A stretch of 64,000 bases of DNA from assembly GCA_012656075.1 (NCBI GenBank), contig JAAKBF010000027.1:1-64000 (forward strand), read 5' to 3'. The position numbers were made by a program, and so were the translations under genes. The first letter of the stretch is position 1; each line of letters begins with the position of its first letter. Under the pieces are notes generated by a model. It was not told the origin of the DNA, ran no database searches, and saw nothing but the letters and a program-made list of their open reading frames with translations. This document shows, piece after piece, positions 1 to 11,722 of this stretch. This DNA comes from Phytophthora hibernalis (lineage: Eukaryota > Oomycota > Peronosporomycetes > Peronosporales > Peronosporaceae).

Positions 1-823
1 GAAATATGACCGTTTTTAGATCTGATTTGGATCCGATAGCCATCGATACCAACTACTTCGTAGATAGACTTACTCCATTGAGCCGATTCTTTCTCAAATT
101 GCTTCTTCTTCAAACGATAAAACTTCAGAAGTTCCAATTTCGAGTCGATTCTCGAGATTTTCCATAGTTGTGTTGTTATGACTCAATTCTGATTCAATTA
201 CCTGTCCAGTCGCTTCATTTGGTGTCATTTTGATAGAAGTGTGAACCGTATTGTTGTAGTTGTCGATGACGTCACTAAGAAGCTTAATCGATAAAGGTTG
301 CTTTATCTTCATCAGCCTCGATTTAAGCGTACGATTGAAGCGCTCAATCTTACCCATTGTTCCATGATCACCTGGCTCGTTATTGTAGTGAGTAATAGAT
401 TTTCGCTTGAAATATGCTTGAGCGTGCCTATTCATGAACTCAGATCCATTGTCGGTTGTCAAAATATCAACGTTAAGCGATTCAAGAGCTTTAATCCCTT
501 GGAAACACTGCTCCATCGTTTGTCAGTTAATATCTTAGCAAAACCAATTCTGGAGTTGATATTGATAGCAGTTAGAATGGTATTTCCTCTCCAGAATGCT
601 AAATCAGCTTGCCAACTATTTGGATTGGTCGAAGCAATCTTGAAACCATCAAATTGTGTTGTTTTTCCATGGTACCGTTGAATGTCAGTCTGATTACCAT
701 ACCACTCCTTAACATCCTTCAATCGAATAGATTTTTCAATTTGTTTAGCCTTCTGATATAGAGCATTGCTGCCGATATACCCTGTTTTGGATTGTGATAT
801 AACTTCGATAGTAGCGCATCCAT
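1..823 (-). pseudogene. Maverick-type integrase (DDE, rve family), frameshifted, 3' end outside window
   Basis: The integrase inserts the element into host DNA by DDE strand transfer. The likely start is the ATG at 823 (MDALLSKLYHNP). The frame then changes near 780, near 520 and near 110, giving three breaks. The segments read on as one integrase: an N-terminal KTGYIG/LYQKAKQ stretch, the first catalytic Asp in SWQADLAFW (about 600), the second in LTTDNGSEFM (about 450), and the Glu in GKIERFNRTLK (about 345). A C-terminal SH3/chromo-like tail (WSKSIYEVVGIDGYRI) follows and runs off the left edge. The catalytic triad is visible, but the reading frame is not continuous. The gene lies just downstream of the polymerase on the same strand. 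Confidence 0.75.
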
Positions 824-860
824 GGTCTATATTAGAAACAAAAAAATATGAAATAGATCC

Positions 861-3800
861 CTAAATATCGAGCGGAATCGTAGAAATACCGTCTGACAGT
901 ACCTGTCGCTTGTCGTACCAATAATTGAGCGCTGTTTTGGTTTGAGTATAGGTAATGATCGATTTGGTTTCTTTCGATAGTCTGAAACCCTTGTTAGTAC
1001 CCCGAAGTGTGATACGGTCCCGTACAACTGTCTCAAAACCGTCTGGGCTAAGTACATCAACATTGCGACCACGCCCCTGCTGTACACCCTTAGCACTGAC
1101 TTTGACCTTGTGCTCCTCGTCCGGTAGATAGCAGATGTAGTTCTTAGAGGATAATGAGACCATTGCATCACCTCGCCACTCTTCCTTAAATAGTCCAGGC
1201 GTGCGGCGATCGAACTTGGCTACCTCGGCGTTGTAGTCTCGCGGGAACCACTCATACTTATGCTCATCGAAGTGATCACGTAGTTCAGGCTTGATGCATT
1301 CTTTGAATGGGTTCTCGCAGCTGAACGCGATATAGCCACTGTCCGTGTCCATCTCCTGATATTGAAAGTCTGAACGATCGAAGTAAAAGTCGATGCAGTC
1401 ATAGTAAAACTGAAGCATGCGTAGCTTAGCGAGCTGATAGATAGCAATCGATAAATGGATCGGGTTCTTGTTGTTGAGCCGACGCTTTTTCATCGTAATC
1501 TCACAAGAATCATTAAGCTCCTCCAACCCGTGGAACGTAAAGTGTTCGATCTTGCTCTTAATAGCTTTGTCGTTCGACTCATACTTGACCTCTTTGTGCT
1601 TGCTCATATCCATTCCAGATCGACCGAAAGCACTGTTGCCTACAAGTTTCATCATCTCAGCAATCATCGCCTTCGACTTATCAACATCACCCTTTCGTCG
1701 AGCGTTTGATACAGCCTCCATAAATGGATCAAAAGCCTTGTGAGAGCTGGCCTTAATAAAGCAGTAAGTCTTGGTAATCTCCAAACCGTGGGAAAGATAC
1801 CATTTAAGCAAAGGTGCGTATATAAGAATCTTTTCACCAAAGTAGCTACCTATCAGCTTACGAGCTGGTTTTGCTCGGCTTTGCTTACGTGCCTCGTTGT
1901 ACTTGTACATGTGATGACCAATGACACTCTCATCAGCACAATCGATTAGCGTATTCTTGAAGATTGGGGTCATCTCACTGAAGTACTCTTTCAAGTGCTC
2001 TGGTGTGCGAATATTACACTCGAGGAAGCCGAAAATCTTATCAGAAACGATGTCCTCGACAATGCCATCATAAGCCTCGATCGTAGTCAATCGTCCGCAT
2101 GGCATCTCATTACCAAGTGCCCATAGGTATAAAGCGTTGGCATCGTATCCGATAATTTTCTTACAGAGCTTACCTCCACGAATCTTCGTCTCGTTGCGCT
2201 TAGCGTAGCGATTAAAGATAATAGATGGACCTCCAGCAATGTTGGCCTTCATCTTAGCGTAGATATCCTTTTCCTCCTTATCAATGCTATACACCAATCT
2301 GTCCGAGTTGAACTCAAGCAACTTCTTATAGCGGAATCCCTTGAGAGACATGTCCTTACGGGCGGTGTTGCACTTGATACAGCTAACCAATACGTTGCCA
2401 TCGATGTGTCCAAGCTTGTTGTTGATACGGTCTGCTGAAGCGGTATCGACGGTCAGCTGACAGTAGCATAAACCACACAGATACTTTTGCTTTTGCAACA
2501 ATGTATTCAAGTGAGCAAGTGTCATACCAAATTCCCGCTTTGCCTTAGCATCCTGACTCTTGTAGCCACCCATACGCTGGGGTGGAAATTGGAATGCGTT
2601 AGCAGGTGTCTTATCCGGATATTGGAGATTGTTAAAGCAGGTCTGATACATAACTTTTTCACTAAGTCCTGGTAGAGACACACCATCAGCGAACATATCC
2701 AGATCGAAACGCATGAATAGCTCGCGCTGGGCTTTGATAGCCTTGATGAATGGGACTACATCGAGATTGTTGTACCAGACCAGTAGGTCCTTGATGGATT
2801 TCATCTCATAGTACTTCCACACAAACTTCACTCGCTCGTATTCATCATCGCTGATGCTTGTTCCACGGAGCTTGCTGTCAAAAGCTGACTTAGGCGGAAT
2901 AGTAGTCTGGTTGAGTACATTGAACGCGGTGATGTATTCATACGGGAAAAGACCCTTGCCAAGACCACAGACACATCTAATTTTGTCATCACATTTGCAG
3001 CCACCGAGATATGTCGTAAGATACTTATCGTAGCTGGTACCAGCCGGTACATAGTTGCTAATATCGAGCATTTTCATGTTCGATGTAGCAATGCACATGT
3101 AGCTGGGGTTCTTGATAACAGATTTGATGTTGTCAGTACCAATGATGGCGAATAAGTCGCTCTTAATCAAGTTGATATCGTATCGACCCGAATTGAAGCC
3201 GAACACTGGAACCTGATCAATCTGCTGTTTAAGTCTTCCGTAGTCGGACCTCTGCTTACCAAAGCCAAGACTGTTATGGAAGTGGAAGAAGCTATCATAC
3301 TTCCCTTCCTTAATCCAACTCTCCACATCAGACATCTTGTACTTCTTACCCAGATTGACGCCTGGAATTTCCAAACCTGTCAGACCGTGGGCGTTGATGA
3401 TTTTTGCAGAAGCGACTTATACTTATCGACATTGTACTGTTGGATCTTCAGCGATACATCACCGATGTATTTGAACATATCCGTCAGCAGCATCTTCGGA
3501 TCGTCATTCACAAAGCAGCGCACCTCCTCGGTTAAGCTATCAGCAACGGATACAGACACAGGAATGTGTTCGTTCGTGAAGACAGTACTTTCACCGTGTT
3601 GAGTCGCGGTAGGCTTAAGGATTGCCTCAAAGTCATAAACAATGAAGTTGTCGATGTATTGATTGGCCTCCTTAATGGAATACTTTGTAAGCAGTGATCG
3701 AATCGCGTTAGGAGCTGGCCTGTAGATAGTTGGCTCAGCAGGGAAGCTCTCAATATTCACAAGCTCGCACTGATTTTTCTTGTGGTTTTTGAGTCTTTCA

Positions 3801-4846
3801 CCGCTCACGAATATCATTTCACACTTGGGGCACTGATACTTAGACTGAAGCATATCGATGCTCTTGATGTAGAGAGCGTGATTCTCGTGTGATAGAATAT
3901 CCATAGATTCAAACCCCTTGTCCGACCTACGAATACATTCTACATTCCCAGAAGCTACATCCATGCTATATACGTTAATACCGAGCTGGAAGCAGTCCTC
4001 AACCTCATCGAGCTGTAGCAGGTCAATAGGCTTGAAGCTCCTAAATAGACTCAACGTATACTTTACTCCCTTAAAAGAGCAGTAGCGCTTGAATGCATCC
4101 TTCACCTGAGCCTGAATTCTGCGAGGATCCTTCTTAGCGCTCTGGAATGTGTGCCAGGTGATGCAGTGGAAGACGCACTTGTTGTTGGTCTTAGGGAAGT
4201 TGATTACATGCTTGTTTTCGCGGATAATCTTAGGAATAACAGCGTCGCTATCCCCAAGAGCATGGTCGCGATGGTAGACTAAAATCTTGAATGCAGTGAT
4301 CGCCTTAAGCTTATATCCGGAGCTGGGGTAGTTCAGCTTGTCAGCCAACTCCATAGACCGAATTTCCGAAATCACCTTCTTTCGAATATCCGCCTTGCTG
4401 TTGATTGCGACAGGCTTATTGAATACATAAGTGTTTGCGAGATTCGGGTAGAAGTAGCGAGTGTCATCAGGATCAGTCTTGCCCACAAGTTCGTACCCGA
4501 GAGCAATATTTACCTTAAAAGCACTTGCCTGAGTTGAAAGAACGTTCTCGAGCTTATCGTAGAAATCAGTAGCCTCGATACCCTCATATAAGTGTGATTC
4601 CATGTGATTACCAGTGTAAAACCGGTACTTGGGATCAGACTTATAGTCAGGCGACATATGCTTCTCAAGGGTTTCAACAGAAACATTGTACTGCTTAGCC
4701 ACCAATTTCTTGTTGACTGAACGAGAAATGTTGCTAACATATACCATCTTTCCAGTTCTACCTCGAACCTTAACCCGGTAGCTGCTACCCCATTTGACAG
4801 CTTGGATATTTAATCTCTTTAATCCTGCGAGTTCGTATGCAAACAT
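861..4846 (-). CDS. Protein-primed-type family B DNA polymerase with inserted HNH domain (one frameshift)
   Basis: The element's replicative polymerase, about 1,330 residues in two overlapping frames (4846-3380 and 3374-861). They join at a short A run near 3401, where a single-base indel would restore continuity. Order of domains: an unassigned N-terminal region; a C2H2 zinc finger at residues 337-360 (CPKC...H...C); ExoI YDFEA (D405, E407); then in the second frame ExoII NSGRYDIN (61-68), ExoIII YNNLD (201-205), an HNH/zinc insertion at about 284-345 (C300, C303, DR at 315, H323, N327, C332, C335), palm motif A GYDANALY (D411), motif B KLVGNSAFG (576-584) and motif C DTDS (676-679). All exonuclease and palm motifs are present. 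The start is the first ATG after an AT-rich gap. Confidence 0.85.
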
Positions 4847-4884
4847 ATTGCCTATATATCTTCGACTAAATTAATCTCGTGAGA

Positions 4885-4932
4885 ATCGACTTTATAATTA
4901 TTGGACCTTGTATCAGGATCGACTTTATATTA
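4885..4932 (-). promoter_or_regulatory. Duplicated AT-rich motif upstream of the polymerase
   Basis: Two near-identical 15-mers sit in the gap between the small ORF and the polymerase: ATCGACTTTATAATT (4885-4899) and ATCGACTTTATATTA (4918-4932). Read on the minus strand they give TATAAAGTCGAT-type boxes about 40 and 75 nt upstream of the polymerase ATG. A third, weaker copy precedes the next gene. Position and repetition suggest a shared element promoter; this is inference. Confidence 0.4.
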
Positions 4933-4956
4933 GGGCTGAGAGAAAAAAATTAAAAA

Positions 4957-5154
4957 TCAGTTAAGCTCGCTTTGCTTAAGTTCGGATTTACTTAAGTAAT
5001 TCTTCTTCTTACGAGCACGAATTTCTTCGCGATTCTTCTCATCATATTCTCGCTGCTTAGCCAGTCGCGTTTCCCTTGTTTTCAGATAGTACCGCTTTTG
5101 AGCGGCTTTGATTCGCTCTTTGTTAAGTTCGTATTGATCGGGTGAGTATGTCAT
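4957..5154 (-). CDS. Small highly basic protein of the Maverick-like element, function unknown
   Basis: A 65-residue ORF starting MTYSPDQYELNK and rich in Lys, Arg, Glu and Tyr, with repeated RxxYxLK/RExD patterns that suggest a single amphipathic helix and nucleic-acid binding. It lies 110 bp upstream of the polymerase on the same strand, in the same AT-rich context and with a similar upstream motif, so it is probably a gene of the element. Similar short KxR-rich ORFs occur near HNH and polymerase genes in mobile DNA, but I cannot name a family. An in-frame stop closes it cleanly and there is no sign of truncation. Confidence 0.45.
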   Translation of the reverse strand: MTYSPDQYELNKERIKAAQKRYYLKTRETRLAKQREYDEKNREEIRARKKKNYLSKSELKQSELN

Positions 5155-5165
5155 CTTTATATACT

Positions 5166-5180
5166 ATTAACTTTATATTT
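5166..5180 (-). promoter_or_regulatory. Third copy of the element's AT-rich motif
   Basis: ATTAACTTTATATTT matches the two motifs at 4885-4932 and lies 12-26 nt upstream of the ATG of the small basic ORF at 5154. It supports a common promoter signal for the genes of the Maverick-like element. Confidence 0.35.
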
Positions 5181-5241
5181 GTCAGGATGAAAAAAATCAT
5201 GATAAAAAGCAATTTATTAGTGATGCATGCCGAAGGGAGAA

Positions 5242-6551
5242 TCAGCTGAAATAACTCAACGTGGGAATAGATCGAGTGACCTGCCGGGCCACAGCACGCG
5301 CCATCTCAATGTCGGGACCTAACATACTGGCGATGTCATAGTATCGTTCGATGCTCTCACGAATCCCGCCACTTTCACCCTCTCCGATAGGTGGTAACAC
5401 ATTTTTCAGCTTCAATCTCTTCACGGGATTTTGAATGTACGGGAGTTTGATCTCGGTACCAGTAATGGGAGACTGCGCCAACAGCTTCCTGATCACCTCG
5501 AAAGCCTCCCTGGATTCGCGATGGTCGCCGTCTGGATGAGAGCACAACCATCTTCATCTCCGGAGAACCAGAAGAACATCCACACGGCGTTCAAGTCAGT
5601 AAGAAGTGCCATTACTGGGTCTTTGCGAACGATTAGATCCAAAGCGATTAGCTCCGACATAGCCTGGAACTCGGAGTTACTTTGAATGGCTCTCTTCACT
5701 TCAATCAGCATCTTCACTCCTGGCAAGTACTTAACACTGGAAGGATTCGCCACGGCAATATCGCTGAGAACGAGGAGATCCGTGCTTCCAGCTAGTTCAA
5801 TGTTGCAACCAGGAACTTCTTTCGTAAGAACTTTTTGCTTTTTTCCACGCCAATCACACACAGCTGCTGCTCCTTCAGCACATCACCAATGTTGTCTTCT
5901 ACGTATTTATGATAACGTCGTCGCTGCTGCTCCTCAGAGATCGTGGATCTCTTGTCCGCATTCAACACTCATCCACTGGAATCCGTTGACCGGATTCCCC
6001 CTTCCAACGTCAAATGGAACTGTGCGCACAGGAACCACCTGAATGTTTAAGTCTTCCAGTAGCTGCTTGCCCTTGGACGAGTTCATTTCCGAGTGGGCAT
6101 ATCGCTTGCGTTTGGTCAGCACAGTCTGCTCGTACACCTTGTCAACCTTTTCGACGAGTTGATCCATCCTGGAAGTCTCGCTCGCTGAACCAACTGCACC
6201 GCCCGGAACCACCACCAGCACGTGGATTTGCTTGGTTTTCGGTTCTGGCATCCCCTCGAGAACCTCGTCAAGGCCAAACTCCCCATCAAGTTCATTGTCT
6301 TCGTGTGTCAGCCCTTCGATTAAAGCAGTCTTTTCCCCTTTCTTGAGCTTCTTCACGTCTTCCAAGTGAGACGAGAGCCACGTGCCGCCCTCCGTCTTCG
6401 CCAGGAAGAGCTGCAGCTTGCTCGCCGCAAAGTCATACTTCTGGTCCTCCGCGATCGCCTTCTTCAAGTCTCCCACCGACTGACTTGCGTCGATGTCCAC
6501 AGGGAACGCGCTTCCTGCCGTGCCAACGATCGCACAGAACAGCTTCACCAT
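5242..6551 (-). pseudogene. Crinkler (CRN) effector, frameshifted
   Basis: CRN proteins are modular oomycete effectors thought to enter host cells and act mostly in the nucleus. The start is the ATG at 6551 (MVKLFCAIVG). The N-terminus carries the family signature LQLFLAK (LFLAK at residues 48-52), a DWL-type segment and the boundary motif HVLVVVP (110-116). Everything after this is a C-terminal effector module, including a stretch rich in LIEVK/LIALDL-type strands near 5630-5700. The frame changes near 5940, near 5865 and near 5525, and the first change creates a stop after about 205 residues. The gene ends at 5242. The breaks make the present reading a truncated protein; sequence error is the alternative. 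It sits alone between transposons, as CRN copies often do. Confidence 0.85.
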
Positions 6552-6575
6552 CCTTTTCTCCAGACGGCAGATTAT

Positions 6576-6582
6576 GGAATGA
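6576..6582 (-). promoter_or_regulatory. Initiator-like site of the CRN gene
   Basis: On the minus strand CTCTCATTCC matches the oomycete initiator (Inr, TCAYTYY-like). It lies about 25-31 nt upstream of the CRN ATG, which is a usual spacing for oomycete genes. It also supports the choice of 6551 as start rather than an upstream in-frame ATG at 6659. Confidence 0.45.
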
Positions 6583-6824
6583 GAGAAAAAGAAAGGAGAG
6601 AATTTGCTACCGTACCTAATCGGGATATAAAGGTGTGACGAAGCGGTGCGGTGCCGCACAGATGTAGCCGGCGAGAGGTTATGCGGACGCTTGAGTTGCA
6701 GCAGATGTCTTCTTGAGCTGTAAGTTAATCAAGAGGTTGCGTCGATGAAATTGACGGCTGGGCGTTAGAGACGAATACAGCTATTGTTTTTGTTAAATAA
6801 TATTAAGAAAAAACTGCCGGCGTA

Positions 6825-7987
6825 ATGTTCCAGTATATACTACTAATGTCCTCATCATCATTGTGTCCTGGTCGGAAATCATCGTCGGCGTTGAATGGGT
6901 CGTCGTCCTATTCTAGCCGGTTACCTGCAAGCTGTTCTAACTGCCGGCTAACGCCAATGCCCAACGAGAGCAAGACATCGTTTCCGAGAATAAACTCGTC
7001 ATCATCTTGCTCGATAATCAGGCACGTCACTGGTTCAGCCGGTTCCACAGGACCAGCAGCAGTATGCAGTCGAATTTGAAGTCGGACAGATTCTAGGTCC
7101 TCTACGTCATGCCAATGACGGGGTTATCCAGGCGTGATGACTAAACATTTGGGTCAAGTCGAACAAGATCATTGAAGTTGCTTCGATAATCAAACACCAG
7201 TCGGATCCTGTGTCGACACAGTACCTCAATTCCAGGACATCATTCAGCAGGATGGAGATTACCACACCAAGTCGTTCCTTGATTCGTTTCATTCGACCTT
7301 GTTCATGGCGCTTGGCGTGGAAATGCTTTGGCAAGTCCTTCTTCTCATCTGCCGTGGCGGTCGGACAGTTCACCACATAGTGAGGTCCACCACATTTCAA
7401 ACAGACATAGTTTGGCGCAGCAGGCCGCGCTTGCTCGACGAATGGTTTTTCGAACGGCTTCATAACGCGGCTCCCATCTCTCGTGCGCGGGTCAGTCGAA
7501 CCTGAAGTACCAAGCTGGATACGGCCACGCTGGCTTGCAGAGTACTTCTTGTCCGGTAGCTTCATCGTCTTTTCCGGTTTCGTGAACTGCTCCTTGTAGC
7601 GAGTTCGCTTGCGCCGGAAAAATCTCGATGTTCAAGAGCTTTCTCCAGGATCAAGTCATGCAACTTGCATTCATCACTGCGTGCAGCCGGTACTTGGAAT
7701 CGGAACGCATCAGATTTCAATTCCCCAGGCGACAGCGATTCGAGAAGCAGCTTACACTTCTCTTTACTGCCGTGTCCACCCTCGAAGCAAGCTACTAGCC
7801 CATGCTTCTCGATGAGTTGATTGCACAGCATAAAGTACTTCAGCACTCGCTTACTTAGGTTCGACTCGGTCATGTCGAGACGCAGCTTGCTGCTGAAGAG
7901 TCGATCCACATCTGGTATAGTGTGGTTCTTTACACCCCGGATGATTGTGTCTATTTCTATCTTGCCTCGACGTTCGCGTATCTTCAT
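6825..7987 (-). pseudogene. gag-protease remnant of a Ty3/gypsy-type LTR retrotransposon
   Basis: From the ATG at 7987 a gag-like segment (IPDVDRLFSSKLRLDMTE) runs to 7562. A second frame from 7565 holds a zinc knuckle CLKCGGPHYVVNCP with spacing CX2CX3HX4C and a retropepsin-like CVDTGSDW site. A third frame to 6825 holds the protease C-terminus (FILGNDVLLSLGI). Each part matches, in the same order, the LTR element at 46252-52331 (IPDVDRLFSSKLRLDMTE against LPDIKTLFKDSLRLNMTE), so the two are relatives. No RT, integrase or LTR belonging to this copy was found; it is a 5' fragment with at least two frameshifts. Confidence 0.7.
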
Positions 7988-8333
7988 CGTGTGAACGGTG
8001 GTTCACTAAAGTCGACTTTGTAGTACGTCCACGGACGAACACAAATGAACACGTTGTTGGAGAAGCTGGCACTTACGTAAGTTAGTCTTTGCCGATTATA
8101 TTGCTTGTTGGAAAGCAAAAAGGAAAGTGTCAAACTAATGCACCAGGTTTCGCCATCGCACCGCGAGTAGCTCGCCTCCTAGGCACTTCTTGTGATAACT
8201 TCAATAAATACAACTGCAACTGCAACTAGTATTAGCTGGTTAGGACTGCAACAGCAGTCACTGATCAAAGTGCAATGAGGGCAAGGCTTTCAACCTGGCC
8301 CCACGCTACACCACCGCATTGCCGTTAGTTGAT

Positions 8334-8899
8334 CTACAAAATACCGGTAAAACAACGGGTACGGCTATCATTGGTAGATGCACCCGCCGCCTCCATCTTC
8401 AGCGAATGCTGGAGCTGCCAATACCGCCGCTTTAACGCCGATATGATTACAGCTTCGAGCGGTTGCAAACGAGAGATGCAGTTGGGCGGTATTAGTAAAA
8501 TGACAATTACGGCTTGAGCTGCTGACACTGTTTGAGTAGGAGGGCAATATTGCGCCGTTGTTGATGCATATCAAGATGGCGCAACCACTCCTGAAACAAC
8601 ACATCAGGCATCCATGTCTTCTTATTACTGCAGTAGTAAACCCCGAGATCAGCATCGATCATCTTGGAGAATCAGTGGGGTGCTCCCTCTACTATCTAAT
8701 CACCCTGTTATACTTAATAGGAAGTGCGTCCACGGGTGGTATCAAGTTGACCAGGGTTCTCTGTGCGTGCTTTTCGAAAGGTTTTTTATGTCTGAAAGCC
8801 TCTAATGTGTACTCCAGTACTTTGTAACCCCTATTGTTTCATTGGCTAAAAGTGAGGGACGCTTGTTACTAAGCGACGCTTGTAACTGGGAGAATACGG
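8334..8899 (-). mobile_element. pogo/Tigger-like transposase remnant with one terminal inverted repeat
   Basis: The minus strand reads, in shifting frames, KKTWMPDVLFQEWLRHLDMH, then IALLL, then LIPPNCISRLQPLEAVIISA followed by LKRRYW. This is the order of the catalytic region of pogo/Tigger DDE transposases (compare the family's LPPN...LQPLD pattern). The right end, 8856-8899, has tandem ACGCTTGT motifs and stops at GAATACGG followed by TA. The same end is found on the MITE at 62305-62929. The opposite terminus was not found, so the copy is truncated. Frame changes near 8560 and 8690 and several stops make it inactive. Confidence 0.65.
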
Positions 8900-9048
8900 T
8901 ACTTCGGATTAGTTTAATCTTCGACTGAGCTTGTCGCCATTGTCGAGAATTCACTATTTTTCTGACTAAGGGCATTTCTTTCACAGGGTGTACCATTTAA
9001 TTTAGGGATCAACTCTCATACTCGGAGTATTGTGTTCACTAGACTGCA

Positions 9049-10453
9049 CTACGTCGCTCGAAACCGCGGTCCGAAGACGGCCATTTCCCATCGAAGTGCA
9101 AGTTGAACACATTCAACCATCCAGAAGTACGAGCTCTGACGGAGCGCTGGAGTGACCCCGCCGATGGTAACTTCGCAGTCCTGACCACGCTGCTTGAAAT
9201 GAATCCTGCGCACACAAACAGTCAGTTGACGTCGCGCTAACCAAAGTCTGGTTACCGACAAACCGTACCAAGTCAGCGTCTCTAGCCAGATGTCTCGTCG
9301 TAGGTCTGGTTCTGCGGCCATCAGGTCCTGCACTTCTACACACCCACGCCGCAGTCCACGAGTGATGATGAGGTGGCTGGTCTCGGTGGAGACTCGTGTC
9401 ACTAAGGCCATTGTGCTCACGGACGGAATGTCTGTCTTCTCGGACAGCACGCGCGAGGCAGCATGGTCGTAGCAAAGAGAACATTGTCGTCATCTATGCG
9501 CTGCACTAGGCGGCATCGGACATTCATGATCGGCGCAAACAGTTTCTCGGTCCGAATCGGGTCCAGAACAGTTCCCACGTCTGGTTGGACACGAACCGAG
9601 CCGACTTGCCGCGCAGTAGCGGACTTCAAGTTGTGGAAGTCCGATCGCTCCGTCAAACGCTTCTCGTTCCAGCCACAGATCTCTCGAGCTCGATTGAGGC
9701 TCTTGGCCACGCCGTACGTTGGCATAATGACGTTCAACGACCTTGTCAGCTCCCTCTGACAGTCTGGAGTTGTGAGCGGCTTGAGCACAAGAAAATAGGA
9801 CGAGTTGGCCAGGTAGAGCTTGTGCTCGTTGTTGAGCATCTGCTGTAAGTTGGACGAGAAAGCAGCGGCTCGATGGAACTGTTTGCGTAGCTGCGCATTC
9901 TCAACCAGCAGCTCGTTCTTCTGCTGTGCGATCTGCATGAGTTGCTGCTTCTTTGTGCTTGATTCTGCTACCGGTAGTGAGACCTCGGGCTCTGCTGGAC
10001 GAGACCTGCCGCTCTAGTCGGTGAGCACCTCGGTCAGCTGCTCCACTTCAGCTCGAAGCTTTGGGATTCTCCCTTTGCCACAAGTGAGTCAACAAATCAA
10101 CGTTAGCCCGGCAAAGACGAAAAAGTGATCATCTAACCTTTTTCCGTAAGTATTTGTTGCTCTGCGGCGGCTGGCCTCACGTCGCTGCTGCTCTTTGGAT
10201 TGAGGCCGGTACAGGGGCTGGGGCGTTCGTCGTCGTCGTTGTTGTTGATCTCAACAATCGTGTGCATAGCTCCCGTCTCGGCGTGTTCGTCTAGTAGGTG
10301 GTCGCTGTTGGTGGGGAACGTGTCGACAAACGCCAGGAAGTCGCTTAAAAGAGGTCGTTGGGCGGCACGGGTGGTAGTCGATAGAGGCTCGAGCTCCGTC
10401 TCCTCCGGCACGTGACGACTGGGCAGCATCTTCGGGAAGTGAAGTGGGTGCAC
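9049..10453 (-). pseudogene. bZIP/START-like (M96-type) family member without a clear basic region; one stop, one frameshift
   Basis: Exon 1 runs 10453-10138 (MHPLHFPKML start) and ends in ILTEK. A 65-bp GT-AG intron (10137-10073) follows, then exon 2 from 10072 with a heptad-type stretch PKLRAEVEQLTEVL. An in-frame TAG lies at 10014-10016, and a frame change near 9450 separates two halves of the START-like domain. The end carries the family's C-terminal signature FWMVECVQLALRWE. Exon 1 lacks the KRSYYxK basic region seen in the other five members, so this is a zipper plus START-like form or has lost it. The domain fold predicts binding of a hydrophobic ligand, and the family is often annotated as M96 mating-specific; both are from general knowledge. 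Confidence 0.65.
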
Positions 10454-11722
10454 GACAGGCGGCGAGACAGGCCGACGACCCTATTGTGGAAATCGCTCTT
10501 GAAGTCCCGTGCGAATGTAAACAGTGCTGTTAGCGCGATACCGGTACAGCACGTGCATGCAACGCAAGCGTTGGACTCGAGCAAAGTTCTGCCTGCATAG
10601 TACATGTACATGTACTCGACTGCGGCACATTGGAGACATTTGTGAGTTCATGGAACTCGTATCGCTGACTTGTATGTGCATGTACTATATTCTCGGCTAC
10701 CATCCTTCCGACTCTTGAACGTGCATCTCGCCATCGACGAAGCCGAACTTCGGTGTCATCACCAAAGAAAGCTCGCGACCAATTGCAGATCGCTTCCTTC
10801 CACACCGTTAAATGTTAAGTCTTCCACGGGGTCGCGCACTGTACTGCACTGTGACCCCAGTACTCGGCTTTCTTGCAGAGGCCTCAGTGAGAGGTTCACG
10901 CGAGGTCCCCCACCTCATGTAGTATACATGTACATGTAGAGCGCATTGTCGGTCATCTGTGGCGGCTCGTTTCGATTGCTGATACCGGCGCGCAGCGGTT
11001 ATTGCTGTACGACAGAAGGCGGTAAACACATGCATTAACTGTAATTTCACACAGCAAATCATTTGACTTGGCAAATGTATTGTTTTGACCTACCTTGCGT
11101 CGTGATAAGACATTAAAAAACCTCTAATAATTTATAAATGACCAACCGCGCTGCGCTGCGCTTGGCTGGGCCCCTCCGGCGCCCCGTGGTTCGCTTCGCT
11201 CGCGATATAGAGATAGAACCTCCTGCCTCACGTGTTGCCCTCACGCTTTCGTCTCCGGCGAGGGGCCCTCTGCCCCTGCCTTCGCCGTGACGCTGCGGGG
11301 ACGTGCAGTGTTAACGTTAGACGCTCAGGTCAATCGCGCCGCCATAGCAGCAATTCTTCCTACGACAATGTATATGTAGCATACGATTAAGCTCTATCAA
11401 GCGCTTGATCGTTGTCGTTCAGAAGGCGTCCAACCTGCTGTTAGTTTGGCCATTACCGGTACGGTGCTTGCGACTGGTACTGAAAGTTGGCAGTGCTTCT
11501 TAGGAAGACAATGCTTTCATCACGTGCTTCGCGAACAACACTCTGCCTCGAGCAGCGCTCTGGATGTACGACATAACTGGGGTGTCCTCAACAATACATG
11601 TACAGCAACAGAAAATAGTACTGGCACACAAAAATCTTGGGATAACACACAGTGGGGTGGGCGACGTGGTTGGACATAGCACCAACCTAGACGTCCTTCT
11701 CGAGAAGTCGGAGCAGCTAGAC
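10454..11722. other. Intergenic stretch, no supported gene
   Basis: Only short ORFs overlapping on both strands. TACATGTACATGTA-type palindromes occur near 10600 and 10925. A GC-rich patch at about 11140-11320 has no coding pattern I recognise. Confidence 0.5.

Larger units (their letters stand above)
1..5180 (-). mobile_element. Maverick/Polinton-like element, partial (left end outside window)
   Basis: Three minus-strand genes lie head to tail: a small basic ORF, a very long family B DNA polymerase and a retroviral-type integrase. Integrase plus polymerase B of this type is the core of Maverick/Polinton self-synthesising transposons and of related virus-like elements. Base composition is AT-richer than the flanking CRN gene, and the intergenic gaps share an AT-rich motif. 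I see no capsid, packaging ATPase or adenovirus-type protease gene here; they could lie left of the window. No terminal inverted repeat was found near 5.2 kb, so the right boundary is inferred only from the start of the CRN gene. Confidence 0.75.

Noticed and set aside
5934..6659. CRN start at the upstream in-frame ATG (6659)
   Set aside because: The conserved family N-terminus MVKLFC begins at 6551, and an initiator-like site lies between the two ATGs.
11140..11320. rRNA or structured RNA in a GC-rich patch
   Set aside because: No recognisable rRNA core sequence or consistent stem pattern.
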